Below, piece after piece: positions 11,303-22,700 of a DNA stretch of 64,000 nt. The stretch's first letter is position 1, and each line of letters starts with the position of its first letter. The DNA lies in assembly GCA_032719365.1 (NCBI GenBank), contig CM064873.1, positions 36,805,742 through 36,869,741 of the forward strand, in the 5' to 3' direction. This DNA is from Prinsepia uniflora. Taxonomy: Eukaryota; Streptophyta; Magnoliopsida; Rosales; Rosaceae. Below the pieces are notes generated by a model. The model had not been told where the DNA came from, made no database searches, and worked only from the letters and a program-made list of their open reading frames with translations. Both the position numbers and the translations under genes were made by a program.

Positions 11303-11319
11303 AAATCTCTATCAGGGCC

Positions 11320-12557
11320 TCTACCCGAAACATAGACTCACATCCAAAGTCGTATGAAAACATGATCAACCAATTCTGTTTATCCAATATCTAGCAAATC
11401 ATCTCAATAGTCACGATATCAACGCCATGTCTGAACGATTGAACCTACAGGCTCGGAACCCCTGACTCGACGTCTAAAAAATTTCAAACTCTGACACTCG
11501 TGCATGCAGTGTCATTGTGACCTCTCCAGGATCTACGACGTCTGGAGGCTACCATGCCAGGATCTACGACATTTGACAAGACCAATCACATCATAGAGGA
11601 TGGTAGTGTGGAAAACATTTCACAAATCTCAAATCATCTCAAAATATCTCAATAGGGCCCACGCCCAGAATATAGTTCCATCAAATTAGTTTCCATAAAA
11701 CCATCATAAAAACTGTGTTCAAAATATTTCCCAAATCAAAGATTTCTCAAATCCTATCAAACCCAAAGTTGTAAATCCATAACATGGTCATAAGCCCGAT
11801 ATCTCATATTGTAAATTAGAACTGGGTCACAAGCCCGATATATCATATCATAAATCTGAAATAAGGTTACAACTCGATATACCATTTCCTCACGTTTGAC
11901 TATACTTTAAGTCAAACTATAAATTAACTGGGGCACATGCCCGAATATCATTTCCAAATCCGAAAACCATTTCACTATTTAAAGCACTTTTCCAAATTAC
12001 CTTTGACTATAATCCTAGTCAAAGTCAATATCTAACTAGGACTCCAACCCGATAAGCATTTCACGCTTCTCCGTGAAACCATTCAAAAATCGATAATAAA
12101 ATCCTTGATTTCACGCATCTCCATGAAATTATTTAAATCATATAAATAATAAGCATGTAGAATACTAGTCCTAAGCTCAAGTATCATATAAAAACATAAA
12201 TCTTGAAAGACATGCAATATCACATTTTCTACAAAAATGTCAAATCATCAACACAAATCATAATTAAATCATATGCAATCAATGCATTTCAAATATGTTC
12301 ATAAAACATATAAAATCGTTATGCATGCATCATTTCATAAATCAAAGCCCACTCACAGACCGTCCATGCTGTGCGCTCACAATCCGCACCGTAAGCCACT
12401 CCGAGGCTAACCCACAATCTGTGGAACGTCCAGACCTATCCAAATCATACCCAAGGGTCACTATCAACCTATAAAATTCTATACCATAAACCCTCAAAAC
12501 TCCGATAACAGTAAACGTGTCCCGCACACGCTTCCTGATGCTAAAAACCTCCAAATG
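11320..12557 (-). mobile_element. Minus-strand gypsy LTR, continuation after the nested element
   Basis: The LTR resumes after the GGGCC duplication. It contains inverted-hairpin units on the minus strand (GGTCATAAGCCCGAT, GGGGCACATGCCCGA) and CCACTCACAGACCGTCC at about 12350-12365. The expected end GGGACGGGTCGTTACA is not reached: sequence changes at about 12557 to a plus-strand LTR start, so this LTR is truncated. Confidence 0.78.
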
Positions 12558-12790
12558 ATGTAATAATCCGAACCATAGTTAATTTTATAATTTCGGAAAT
12601 TTAATGTAAAATGATCGTTTTGCCCTTGGTAGGGCAAATGTTCACTTTTTACTCGGGTTACCTTTTGAAATTTGACCAATGACCATGTTGTGGATCGGGA
12701 CATCATAAGTCCGTAGATAGGTGGCACATTGAAATCAGACGTCTGACGGGGGAGTTGTGGGTCACGGAAACCAATCAACACTATTCACAT
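12558..12790 (+). mobile_element. Diverged plus-strand LTR 5' fragment joined to pol
   Basis: TGTAATAATCCGAACC is a decayed LTR start. It is followed by the family landmarks GATCGTTTTGCCC, GACCAATGACCATG and GTAGATAGGTGGCACATT. At about 12790 it passes directly into pol. The rest of the LTR, gag and protease have been deleted. Confidence 0.65.
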
Positions 12791-13008
12791 AAATCGAGAT
12801 GGGTGTACAGTTGTCAGGGTTATTTGGCTTATGTCATAGGGACACGTAATGTTCTGTTGAGAACCGAGGACATACGGGTGATACAAGAGTTTCCAAATGT
12901 ATTTTTGAAGACTTACCCGGTTTACCACCACATCGGGAGAATGAGTTCACGATTGAACTACTTCCCGGGACACGACCGATATCGTAGGCGTCGTATCGTA
13001 TGGCACCG
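12791..13008 (+). pseudogene. Chromovirus pol fragment: protease-RT linker
   Basis: Frames around 12795-13005 encode the pol segment just before the reverse transcriptase fingers: CQGYLAYVIGTRN, then IRVIQEFPNVF in one frame, and LPGLPPHRENEFTIELLPG in another. Frameshifts and a stop break the reading. The fragment ends at ATGGCACCG, where a minus-strand element is inserted at 13009. Pol resumes near 16150, so the two parts were once contiguous. Confidence 0.8.
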
Positions 13009-13830
13009 TGACAGGACCCATCCCTTGAGGAACATTGATAACCGTGGCCGGACCTGCTTCCGTTTGACAAGTCAACTGAAGTTCCAAAATTACCCTCAGT
13101 ACTTGCTAAACAAGGGATAACGATACATGTGCCCACTCATGCCTCCACTTCTCGATCGGCCTCGATCATCGTGCTACGTCTTGGAGGGTCAATAAAAACA
13201 TAAAAGGTGTGAGTGGAAAAAAATAAATAAGTTTATAAAACATCTTACCGAAAAAGACATTTAAATCCTCCACGTAAAACCAATGCATGCATTCAAAAAT
13301 CACTTAGTTCCACGATCAGAAGACCGCTTACGAAAAATCAGAAAGCATTTTATATTCAAAACCATAAATCCAGGGTCGCAGCCCAAAACCATGAACCAAA
13401 ATCAAAGTACGGGAACTCAGTCCAAATCCGTAAATCCAAAACATCCGGGCCACTGCCCAAAATATCTGAAAGCATCGGAAATCAACCGTAAATCACAAGT
13501 CTATCAATCTGCTAGCTCTTAATCACCGAATCTTTAACCTCAAAATCATATATATCAGGCCTTCTCGGGATATCAACGAGTCTTTAAACTTAAAACACAA
13601 TCAGTAGACCTCGGGGGATATCACAATAACCGAGTCTTTAAATCCAAAATATATCCGAGTCTTTAAACTAAAAACGTATCAATAAAGGGCCCTCCCCCGT
13701 CACATAAATCAACCGGGTCTTTAAACCCAAAACTAGATCCAGCAATAGTACCGGGTCTTTAAACCCAAAACCATGTGTAAATCATAGAAAAAATGGAGCA
13801 AATATCGGGTCTTTAAACATCCATGCCATC
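13009..13830 (-). mobile_element. Minus-strand element in pol: 3' LTR, terminal ~820 bp
   Basis: Begins TGACAGGACCCATCCC, a reverse-complemented LTR end, right after pol ATGGCACCG. About 780 bp are nearly identical to 14223-15000, so the two are the LTR pair of one element. The TTTAAAG hairpin array (about 13545-13815) lies within it. The LTR start and most of the internal region have been deleted. Confidence 0.8.
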
Positions 13831-14179
13831 CTTGGCATACCCGGTCACCGAGCAAATAGCGCTGGTGAACCACATCTTATACGACCTATAAGGCCTAAGG
13901 GATATCCCATCACATGCTAGACTCTGAAACACACATTCCACATAAGGAATTTACTAAGAATCATTTCATCCCGGGTCCAATTTTCCCAATTGTGCTATCT
14001 GGGCTCATTTGTTCTTGGGACCCACACAATTCCCATGTCTAACAGACAGTGTACACTGATTTACATCTGACCCCCAATCCAGGGTCAATTTCATCCTAAG
14101 ATCTATCACGAGGTCTTATATTCCCTCGTATACCCATCTTACTACCAGGTCGCTCACGAGGCTTACGTTTCGGAGGCAT
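13831..14179 (-). pseudogene. Gag N-terminal remnant, minus strand
   Basis: An ATG at 14179 gives MPPKRKPRERPGSK, then IRGNIRPRDRS and a stop. The MPPKR/MPPRR start is shared with the chromovirus gag at 61768 and 48525. Downstream (to about 13830) the frame is closed by several stops and no capsid domain is recognisable. It lies 20 bp from the PBS and is the only internal coding trace left in this element. Confidence 0.65.
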
Positions 14180-14198
14180 GATGTGGCAACAGAATCAG

Positions 14199-14219
14199 AA
14201 ACCTAGTGCTCTGATACCA
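14199..14219 (-). other. Primer-binding site (tRNA-iMet type), minus strand
   Basis: The minus strand reads TTGGTATCAGAGCACTAGG, matching the complement of initiator tRNA-Met at its first 13 bases. It sits three bases from the LTR end at 14223. Confidence 0.85.
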
Positions 14220-14222
14220 AAT

Positions 14223-16145
14223 TGACAGTACCCGACCCCTGAGGAATATTGATAACCGTGCCCGGTCCTGCTCCCGTCTGACAAGTCAACTAAAGGTCCA
14301 AAATTACCCTCAGCACTTGCCAAATAAGGGATAACCATACATGTGCCCACTCATGCCTCCACCTCTCGATAGGCCTCGATCATCGCGCTATGACCTGGAG
14401 GGTCAATAAAAACATAAAAGGTGTGAGTGGACAAACATAAATAAGTTTATAAAACATCTTACTGAAAAAGACATTTAAACTCTCCACGTAAAACCAATGC
14501 AAGCATTCAAAAATCACTTAGTTCCACGATCAGAAAACTGCTTACGAAAAAGCGAAAATCATTTTATATTCAAAACCATAAATCCAAGGCCGCAGCCCAA
14601 AACCATGAAGCAAAATCAAAGTACGGGAACTCAGACCAAATCTGTAAATCCAAAACATCCGGGCCACTGCCCAAAACATCTGAAAGCATCGAAAATAAAC
14701 AGTAAATCACAAGTCTATTAATCTGCTCAATCTTAATCACCGAGTCTTTAAACTCAAAACCACATACATCACACCTTCTCGGGATATCAATGAGTCTTTA
14801 AACTCAAAACACAATCAATAGGCCTCGGGGGATATCACAATAACCGAGTCTTTAAACTAAAAACATATTCGAGTCTTTAAACTCAAAATGTATCAATCAA
14901 GGGCCCTCCCCCGTCACATCAATCAACCGGGTCTTTAAACTCAAAACCAGATCCAGCAATAGTACCGGGTCTTTAAACCCAAAACCATGTGTAAATAATA
15001 GAAAATCCAGAATCCATCGAAATCCAAATTTCAAAACCAAATCCGAAATCATATTTTATCGAAATGGGTCTCGTGCTTGAATTCACATTCAAACCCAATG
15101 TCACATCATCAAATCATTATCAAAACATGATATGTGTAAACCATATAAAATCATCCATCAAACCATCATCAAAGTATAGCATAAACCATATTCTCCAAAT
15201 ACGTGTAATTACGTATTTCATATCAAAATACGTGTAAATACGAAAATCGTAATTACCATAATCATAAGCAGAGAAATCATAAATAAAGAACATATAAAAC
15301 AATTATGCATGCATTGAAATTTAGAAAGCAAAGTCCACTCACACACCGTCCAAACCGCCTGATTCTGAGCTACACGTTTTTTTGTAAGTTTTGGAAATCA
15401 CAATTCCTGTCCAACATCATTATTGAGGGTCACTAACACTTCAATATATCTCATATAATTTTCCCCAATTTTTCCAGGATTTAAATACGCATTTAAAATG
15501 TATATTAAAACTTCGGATACACTAAACACTATCGAAACGGTATCTGATTTCCTCGAAACTAGTGCCAAAATGTTCATTACATTGAGAGGATCAAGTTTCA
15601 TGTTGACCTCACCTTGAGACAAGGCTTCACGCGTCCCCAGGCACCGCCGTGAGTGGCTGCACGTGGGAGCCACACGCCAAGGAACAGTGTCGCCGTCCCA
15701 GCCCGATTCTCTGCAATTTGGGTTCTGTAACCCGCGTGTCAACCCGACTTAATAACCATCAATTATGCATCATTTCCTTCAATTAATTCATCTAACATCA
15801 TCGTTTAAACCTTAATTAGAGGTATGTGATTTCAATTACACCGATCCTTACCTCAATCCATTCGATTCGAAGATGAATATTCGAAGGACACCCGCGCATT
15901 ATTCACTATTCAAAGTTCATCAATTCCACTTGCTTTTCTTCAATTGATCCATCCAAAAGCTTTGTAGGACTCTTATAGACTTATTTTCGATCTCAATTAT
16001 AGCTTTAATTCCTTCCAATTAATCGAACTCAGAGGTGAGTTTTTGAATTGAAACCAGGGTTTGTCTAGGCTCATTCCTCTCCAATGCTCTTCGATTTTGA
16101 TGTCATTCAACTCGTTTAAGTTCGCAGAAGCTCTCCCAAATCTAT
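14223..16145 (-). mobile_element. Minus-strand element in pol: 5' LTR, truncated
   Basis: Starts TGACAGTACCCGACCCCTG next to the PBS. It contains GTGTGAGTGGAC near 14420, the TTTAAAG array (about 14735-14985) and GTCCACTCACACACCGTCC near 15332. The sequence is LTR-like to about 16145 and then pol resumes. The expected terminal TTACA is missing, so about 1.1 kb of LTR was lost at the right junction. Confidence 0.78.
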
Positions 16146-16930
16146 TGATGAGTTATGGGAACTGAAGGTTCAACTGTAGGAGTTGGTGGATCTGGGATTC
16201 ATCCAACCTAGTACTTCACCGTGGGGAGCACCAGTGTTTTTTCTCAAGAAGAATGAGGGAATTTTACGGTTGTGCGTGGACTATCAGCAACTTAACAATG
16301 TGACGGTAAGGAACAAGTATTCCTTACCCAAGATTGATGATTTGTTCGATCAGCTGCGTGGAGAAAATTACTATTCTAAGATTTATCTTCGGTCAGGATA
16401 TCATCAGCTGAGGATTACTGAGGAGAACATTCCGAAGACTGCCTTTCAGACGAGATATGGACAATATGAATTCCTGGTAATGCCATTTGGGTTGACGAAT
16501 GCACAAGCTGCATTCAGGGATCTGATGAACCGAGTGTTCAGATCATACTTGGACAAGTTTGTGATCGTATTCACCGATGACATCTTAGTGTATTCAAGAA
16601 GTGCCAGAGCGCACGAGAAACATCTGAGATTAGTGTTGAGTAGGTTGAGGAAGAATCAATTATTTTCTAAGCTGAGCAAGTGTCAGTTCTAGTTGAACAA
16701 TATTGGTTTTCTGGGTCATATTATCTCATCAGGGAGGATTAGTGTGGACCCCCAGAAGACGGAAGCTGTAACTAACTAGGAGAGACCAAAGACAGTTACC
16801 AAGGTTCGGAGTTTCGTGGGTTTGGCAGGATACTACCGGTGATTCGTAAAGGGTTTCTCTACCATCGCAGCTCCTTTGACTCGATTGACCTAGAAAAGGG
16901 TTATGTTTAACTGGGATGAATGATGTGAGT
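16146..16930 (+). pseudogene. Chromovirus reverse transcriptase, decayed
   Basis: RT domain of a Ty3/gypsy Tekay/Del-type pol. From 16183 an open stretch of 169 aa carries the ordered RT motifs LGFIQPSTSPWGAPVFFLKK, LRLCVDYQQLNNVT, YSLPKIDDLFDQL, SGYHQLRI, KTAFQTRYGQYEFLVMPFGL and the catalytic box VIVFTDDILVYSRS. In that box both Asp remain, but the residue before them is Thr. A TAG at about 16173 and several stops after 16690 interrupt the connection region (GFLGHIISSG, VRSFVGLAGYYR). Most stops sit where Trp, Gln or Arg is expected, fitting C-to-T/G-to-A decay. The domain ends near SFQE, where an LTR fragment intervenes. Confidence 0.9.
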
Positions 16931-17697
16931 AGAGTTTCCAGGAGTGGGCGTTATGTTGTGGTCCCGGACCCGATTCCGGAGAGATGATCGGACTAGGTCT
17001 GAATATGAGCCTCCCAGATGGAGAATTCCTGGGAGAAGACTCGGAGTGAGACCCCCAGTAGTATGCATACTTATATATATAGAGACATCGTGACTATATC
17101 GGGGATGTGTTCCCTAGGGGTTGTGTGCCTCGAGTTGGCATCTTCTCCAGAAGTGCCTAGGATGGGTTATATATGTATATATGTATATGTGGATGAGTTT
17201 TCACTGAGATGGCGTTAGGCTGAGACCCTCGCGTATTGGTTTTCTGCTGAGACCCATATGAGATGGTTTTGGGATGAGTTCCCACGTGTTTTGGTATGGG
17301 TAGAGGTCCCATGTGTTGTTTGACTGATTATGGGCTAAGGCCCAAATGGTTTGATGGTTCATGACGGTTTATGGGAACCGGCATGAACCCTAGAAATGGT
17401 TTTTGAATGAATGCATATGTTTTTTATGAAGGGCATAAAGGTCTTTTATGAAACGTTTTTATAAAGTATTTATTTTGTCCACTCACAGCTTTTGTGTTTT
17501 GAATGCCTTTCAGGTTGATCGTGGATGCGGCTATAGCAGAGACGAGAAATCGCATTCCTCCTTCGGATCCTGGCGTACTCTGATAGCCCCGGTTGGGAAA
17601 AGGATGGAAATATCCCTGGTTCGACACTTCGTGTTAGACGGGAGCAGGCACATCCCACGCTAATTCCGAGGGATTTGGGACGGGTCCTGTCGTAGAT
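16931..17697 (+). mobile_element. Plus-strand LTR 3' fragment inserted in pol
   Basis: Starts inside the LTR interior, matching 28227-28340 (GGAGTGGGCGTTA, GGAGAGATGATCGG). It continues through GGTTTATGGGAACCGG, GTCCACTCACAGC at about 17478, the CAGGTTGATCGTGGATGC block and the end GGGACGGGTCCTGTC. RNase H coding follows directly. About 45 bp of pol between RT and RNase H are missing, so this is not a clean solo insertion. Confidence 0.8.
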
Positions 17698-18252
17698 AAT
17701 GGTGGGGAGTTTGAGGTGTACATCGATGCATCACTACACGGATTGGGTTGTGTACTGATGCAGTACAAGAGAGTCATTTCTTACGCCTCACAACAACTAA
17801 GGCCACATGAGTTGAACTATCCCACTCATGATTTGGAGTTGGCGGCAGTGGTACATGCCTTGAATATTTGGAGGCACTATCTGTATGAGGAGACTTGCAG
17901 GATCTTCACTAACCACCAGAGTTTGAAACACTTGTCTATGTTGGAGGAACTGAACTTGAGATAAAGATGGTGGTTGGAGTTTATTAAGGACTACGACTGC
18001 ACGATCGAGTATCAACCGGGAAGAACGAATGTAGTTGCGGATGCTCTGAGTAGGAAATCAGAGGGTTCGGTGGCACACTTGAGGATAGTGTACCTACCTT
18101 TGTTAGTAGAACTTCAGAAGGCTAGAGTTATACTTGGGATGGATGGTGAAGGGGCCTTGTTCGCTAGTTTTCACGTGAGGTCGATCTTGATAGACCCGAT
18201 TATTCAAGCTCAATTTCAGGATCTTACACTGTGTGTTTATCATAGACGATAG
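17698..18252 (+). pseudogene. Chromovirus RNase H domain, decayed
   Basis: RNase H part of pol, resuming at GGEFEVYIDASLHGLGC (first catalytic Asp kept). It runs through YASQQLRPHELNYPTHDLEL, ALNIWRHYLY and IFTNHQSLKHL, where the family FTDHKSL motif has Asp changed to Asn. A TAA at 17962 replaces Gln in LNLRQRRW; reading continues in frame with FIKDYDCTIEYQPGRTNVVA and DALSRK, the end of RNase H. A linker of ~70 aa leads toward integrase and stops at 18250. Loss of a catalytic Asp and the stop indicate a dead copy. Confidence 0.9.
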
Positions 18253-19450
18253 AGCCTTACAGAAGTAGGGTCGTATGTGTCTGCCTATAGTGGTAGAGTT
18301 GAGAGCAGAGATTCTAGAGAAGGCCCATAGTTCAGCATATGCTATGCATCCAGGAGGGACGAAGATGTACCATACCCTTAGGGATCATTTCGTCAGCAAG
18401 TGTTTGACCTGTCAGCAGGTTAATGCAGAAAGGAAGAGACTGTATGGAGCTATGCAACCACTTCCGATTCCTGAGTGGAAGTGGGATCACATCACTATGG
18501 ATTTCGTATTCAAACTTCCTAGGACACGGAGTGGTTTGTGGACAGATTGATGAAGTCAGCACATTTTCTGCCAGTGCGTGAGACTTTTAAACCTAACTGA
18601 CTGGCACATTTGTTTATAAATGAGATTATCAGACTATATGGTACGCTTTGTATCAGATCGGGATCCAAGCTTTACTACGAGATTTTGGCGGAGTCTACAG
18701 TAAATTGTTGGTACAAACCTACATTTTAGCACGGTTTTTCATTAGCAGACGGACGGTCAGTGTGAGATGACTATTCAGACAATGAAGGATATGATGAGAG
18801 CTTGTTTGCTGTTGTTTCAGGATTCTTGGGATGCGCTCTTGCCTTTGATGGAGTTTGCTTACAACAACAGTTATCAGGGGAGTATCAGAATGGCACCTTA
18901 TGAGGCACTGTATGGTCGGCAGTGTAGGATGCCTATTTGTTAGATTGAGGTAGGTGAGAGGGCGACTTTGACGCTAGATCTTATGGATATGACCCAAGAG
19001 AAGGTCTGGATTATCAAGGAAAGGCTGAAGGCAGCACAGGATCGCTAGAAGATTTACGCCGATCGACAGATCAGGGATCTAGGGTTCGCAGTTGGAGTTG
19101 GGTTTTCTTGAAATTATCTCCTTGGAAGGGAATTGTTCGATTTGGTCGACGTGGGAAGCTGAGTCCCCATTACATTGGACCCTATGAGATTACTGAGAGT
19201 ATTGGTTCGGTAGATTACCAGTCGGCTTTACCTCAAGAACTTGCCAGAGTGAATGATGAGTTCCATGTATCGATGCTTCAAAAGTACGTGCGTGAGAAAT
19301 CGTATGTGTTACTAGAACAACCGTTGGAACTTAGGACCGATTTGAGCTTCGAGGAGAAACTAGTACAGATTCTAGATCGAAAATACAAGGTTTTGAGGAA
19401 CAAGAAAATTCCTTTGGTGAAAGTGCTATGGAGGAACCATCCAGCCAGCC
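18253..19450 (+). pseudogene. Chromovirus integrase with C-terminal GPY/chromodomain-like tail, decayed
   Basis: Integrase that would join element ends to host DNA. The zinc region is partial: AHSSAYAMHPGGTKMYHTL and CLTCQQV are seen, but the segment between them is deleted. The core begins PLPIPEWKWDHITMDFVFKL (first DDE Asp). From 18551 to 19107 the core survives only in shifting frames (for example AHFLPVRETF and a fragment reading PLMEFAYNNSYQGSIRMAPYE). From 19108 the C-terminal domain is open: LSPWKGIVRFGRRGKLSPHY, IGPYEI (GPY/F motif), EFHVSMLQKYV and a chromodomain-like tail ILDRKYKVLRNKKIPLVKVL. Coding ends at WRNHPAS, about 19450, where non-coding LTR-like sequence begins. Confidence 0.87.
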
Positions 19451-19768
19451 CAAACACACAAACACAACAACAACATACCATCCTATTTCTTCATCATCTC
19501 CTGTGTTCATCACTGGAACTGAGTGAGTGAGAGTGCGGGGACGTGAAGACAATAGAGTGAAGGGCTGAGCATGGGGGAGCCATGGCGGGGAGGTAAGAAC
19601 CCAAAATCGTGTTTTGACCCAATTTTGGAAAATTCATTTTCAACTTTTGTTGAGGGTTCCTAATGACTCTAACCAATTCTTAGGACCAGTACGACCTTGT
19701 AGGAGTTGGTATCGAGAAAGAAGGTGGCCGGAGTTGAGAGAAAACGGAGGAATAACTTACGGGTTACT
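19451..19768 (+). mobile_element. Probable LTR-interior fragment between pol and the next LTR
   Basis: Contains GAGTGAGTGAGAGTGCGGGG and GGGGAGGTAAGAACCC, resembling the LTR section around the splice-donor-like site in other copies (compare the reverse complement of 47390-47520). No ORF of note. It is cut at 19768 by the LTR starting at 19769. Confidence 0.5.
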
Positions 19769-22700
19769 GTAACGACCCGTCCCATAAATCAGGCTTAGAT
19801 TAGTGGTTAATGATGTATTAGTGCAGTTAATCGGTGATTAGTTAAAGACGTTCGGACGGACGGTGCGAAATGACGATTTGCCCCTAGAATTAGGCAAAAT
19901 GTTGTCGATCGGGCGGTCAAAAGGACTTTGTCCAATGACCGTGACGTAGTTTGGGACATCACGAGTTCATAGACAGGTGGCACGTCCGATTCCAACATCC
20001 GAGGAAAAAGTTATGACGTTTAGAAGTTTGAGGGTACTTTGGTAATTTGGATAAAAAGGGGGCAATTTGTTGACTTTTCATACGACCTGGAATTTTCATG
20101 AACTTCGAGGACCGTTAGGAAGGTCTCGATGCCCTGAGTACAACGACAGGCGGCACATGTTAATTAGAGTTTGGACGACAAAGTTACGGGTCTAAACATA
20201 CAAGGGGCAAAATGGTAATTTGGGCATCAAGGGGCATTCTGGTCATTTCTCGCGTTGCGATCTGTGCCCAGTAAGAAAGGGACACTTGGTCTGTTCTGGA
20301 ATTTTTGTCCACAAGGTGTTGGACACCTGGCCCTCTCTAGATGGCCATGGAAGGTGCCACACCGTTCACCTTAGGAATTTAAAACGGGGATTGATGTTTG
20401 CACGGGGGAGACTGAAGAAAAACAGAGACATGGGTGATTTTTGAACCTTAACCCTCTCAAAACTTGATCGGATGAGGATGGAGTATGAAGGAATGTTGGA
20501 GGAGAAGTTGTGCTGCGATGACTGGTGGCCACGGTGAGGCACGATGGCGGAGTACGGTGGTGGACCCGGAGAAAAACCCGCGAAGCCCTCTGTTTTCATT
20601 TGAACTTGGGAAGTGGATTGAGGCTTAAGGATTGATTGTCGTGGACGAGAGGGGTTGCTGGAGGATTGGGTAAGTGAATAAGTTCCTTTACGAGGCCTAA
20701 GGGGCCTGGTAAGTATCCTTTCGATTAAATAGTTTTGTTAAGGTCGAAAATGGCAACTTGGTTTCAGATGCTTAATAATCGAATTGGTTATTTTGATGAG
20801 GGTTTGGACGCCTAAAGGGAACTTTTAGATGAGGAATGAAGGAAAATACTGGCTGGAACCATGGAAACAGAGAGGAGTAGTTTTGAAAGAAGAAAACTCA
20901 ATCGGGAAGGTACGGTTCAAGACCTAAATTCGTGATTTTATTATCTAGATCAGTTAGAATTAATAGGGGCTCGAGAGGAAGTTGGGACGGCTCTGTGGAC
21001 TCCAGGGAACGCGACGGCGAGCACGGTGGTGGACGACTGCAGGTAATTTCTCATCCCCGTTCGTATGCCCTGTTTTTCTATGAATTTCAAACCATTAGTC
21101 GTGGACTTAGGGGCTGAGTCGAGGCGTTTGGTGAGTCCTGTTAGGTTCTGTAGTTTTTTAGGAGTCGTCTAAGGTGGAAGCCGCGACAGGGGAGTGACTG
21201 GGTGGCCGGATTGTGAAACAGGGGACAGAACGGGTTACGGTGTTGAGTTTGGGACGATGATCTAGAGGCTTAGTCGTCGTGTTAAAGTGAGGGGAATAGG
21301 TTGCTTAGGACTGGACGGTGAGAATGGTGAAGAAAGGGAGGAAAAAGGTGAAGGAACGGTGGAGAACCGGGTACGCCGGTTCAGACCGGTTCACCTGTTG
21401 AAGACGACGATGAACAGTGACTGTGTGCAGGTTTAGGGTTAATCGAACGTCGATTCGAGGTAGTTCTACGTGGTTGAAGGTTTAGGGTTCCGGTTCGTTA
21501 CCTTTAGGATCTGGGGATTTTTGGGGAAAATTAGGAGAGTCTTAGTAGACGTGTTAGTGACGTACTTTGGTGACTTGTGACAGGATCGGGACTTCGCGAG
21601 GAAGCTGAGGAACGTACGGGACGTACGGGGCGAAAGTGACGTGCCAGTGACTGTGAGTGGACCCCTTCTCTATAACTGAGCATGCATAACTGCTTTTAAT
21701 TACTTGTTTTATGGTTTTATATGTGATTTCATGGTTATTGGAATATGCTAGAATGCTTTTGCTTAATTGCACGTTTTTCGACAAAGTACGGTTTTTAGCA
21801 CGTTTTTCGAGAAAAGTTTGGAGTCTAATTTTGACGCCATGAATTGGGGTTTTCAAACGATGAGTGGTTTTCAATGATATTAAATAGATTTTGAGACATG
21901 ATTTGATAATCAAGGTTTTTCGGTTTTAGAATCGGATTTCAAGAATCGAGATTTGGTTTTAAAGTTGAAAAGTGGATTTCCGGATTTGGGTTCGGGATGA
22001 CGGTTCTGGACGCTGGACGGGCTTCGGACCGGTGATTTAGGATTCGGGTTTGGATGAGGATTTAGAAATGGTTTTTCAAATGGTTTTGATTGGATTTCCT
22101 GGATCTGGTTATTGGGTTTAAAGAGCCGGATATTATGATTGACGGGGGACGGGCCCGGATTGGGTTTAAAGACCCGGATTGAGTTTAAAGACTCGGGAGT
22201 TTAAAGACTTGGGAGTTTAAAGACTCGGTTATTATTGAGGCCTGTTGAGTTTAAAGACTCGGGAATTTAAAGACTCGGATAGGTCTAGCATGTTTGATCG
22301 GATAATGATTGTTTGAGACTTATGTTTTATGATATGGTTTTATGATGTTTATGACGTGATTTCTGTAACTGCTTTCAATTCTGTTTTTATGACAATCTTT
22401 ATGTGATTTATAACCGATTTCAGTAAATGGGTTATGCATGTGTGTTTTCAAAACGGAGGGCTAAAACCCTGGTTTTCTTATGAAATGGTTTTTTGGAAAC
22501 TCTTCTTTTATTTATGGTCCACTCACACCTTCTGTTTTAAATTGCCCTCCAGGTCGTGGAGCTAGCACGAGGGTTGACGTTGAGGCGCCGTCGGAGGCAT
22601 AGAATACTCGAGAGTGATCCCGGAGTGCTTTACATTTTCCGTTGTGCGTGTACCTTGTTTATCAGTTTTCTTTCCTTTGTATTTGGTACTATGCTCTGTA

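Larger units (their letters stand above)
9839..11314. mobile_element. 1476 bp element with tRNA-Asp PBS, duplication GGGCC
   Basis: Bounded by TGATAG and CTATCA, with GGGCC at 9834-9838 and 11315-11319. The left ~590 bp looks like a gypsy (Tat/Athila-type) LTR, with a TATA box that reads best on the plus strand (10289-10296). The right side carries a tRNA-Asp PBS and a gag-like ORF, both on the minus strand. In minus-strand reading the 5' LTR is missing except for a TGATAG stub before the PBS. The element is therefore either a minus-strand copy with a deleted 5' LTR, or a head-to-head rearrangement. The direction of the left LTR decides between these. Confidence 0.75.

Noticed and set aside
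9839..11314. DNA transposon or MITE (short inverted termini TGATAG/CTATCA)
   Set aside because: The tRNA-Asp PBS, 5 bp duplication and LTR-like promoter point to a retroelement; the 6 bp inverted ends are short enough to be ordinary LTR termini.
13545..14985. CRISPR-like array of CTTTAAAC repeats with spacers
   Set aside because: The repeats are 14 nt with spacers of irregular length, within plant LTRs and without cas genes. The same arrays recur in LTRs at many loci.
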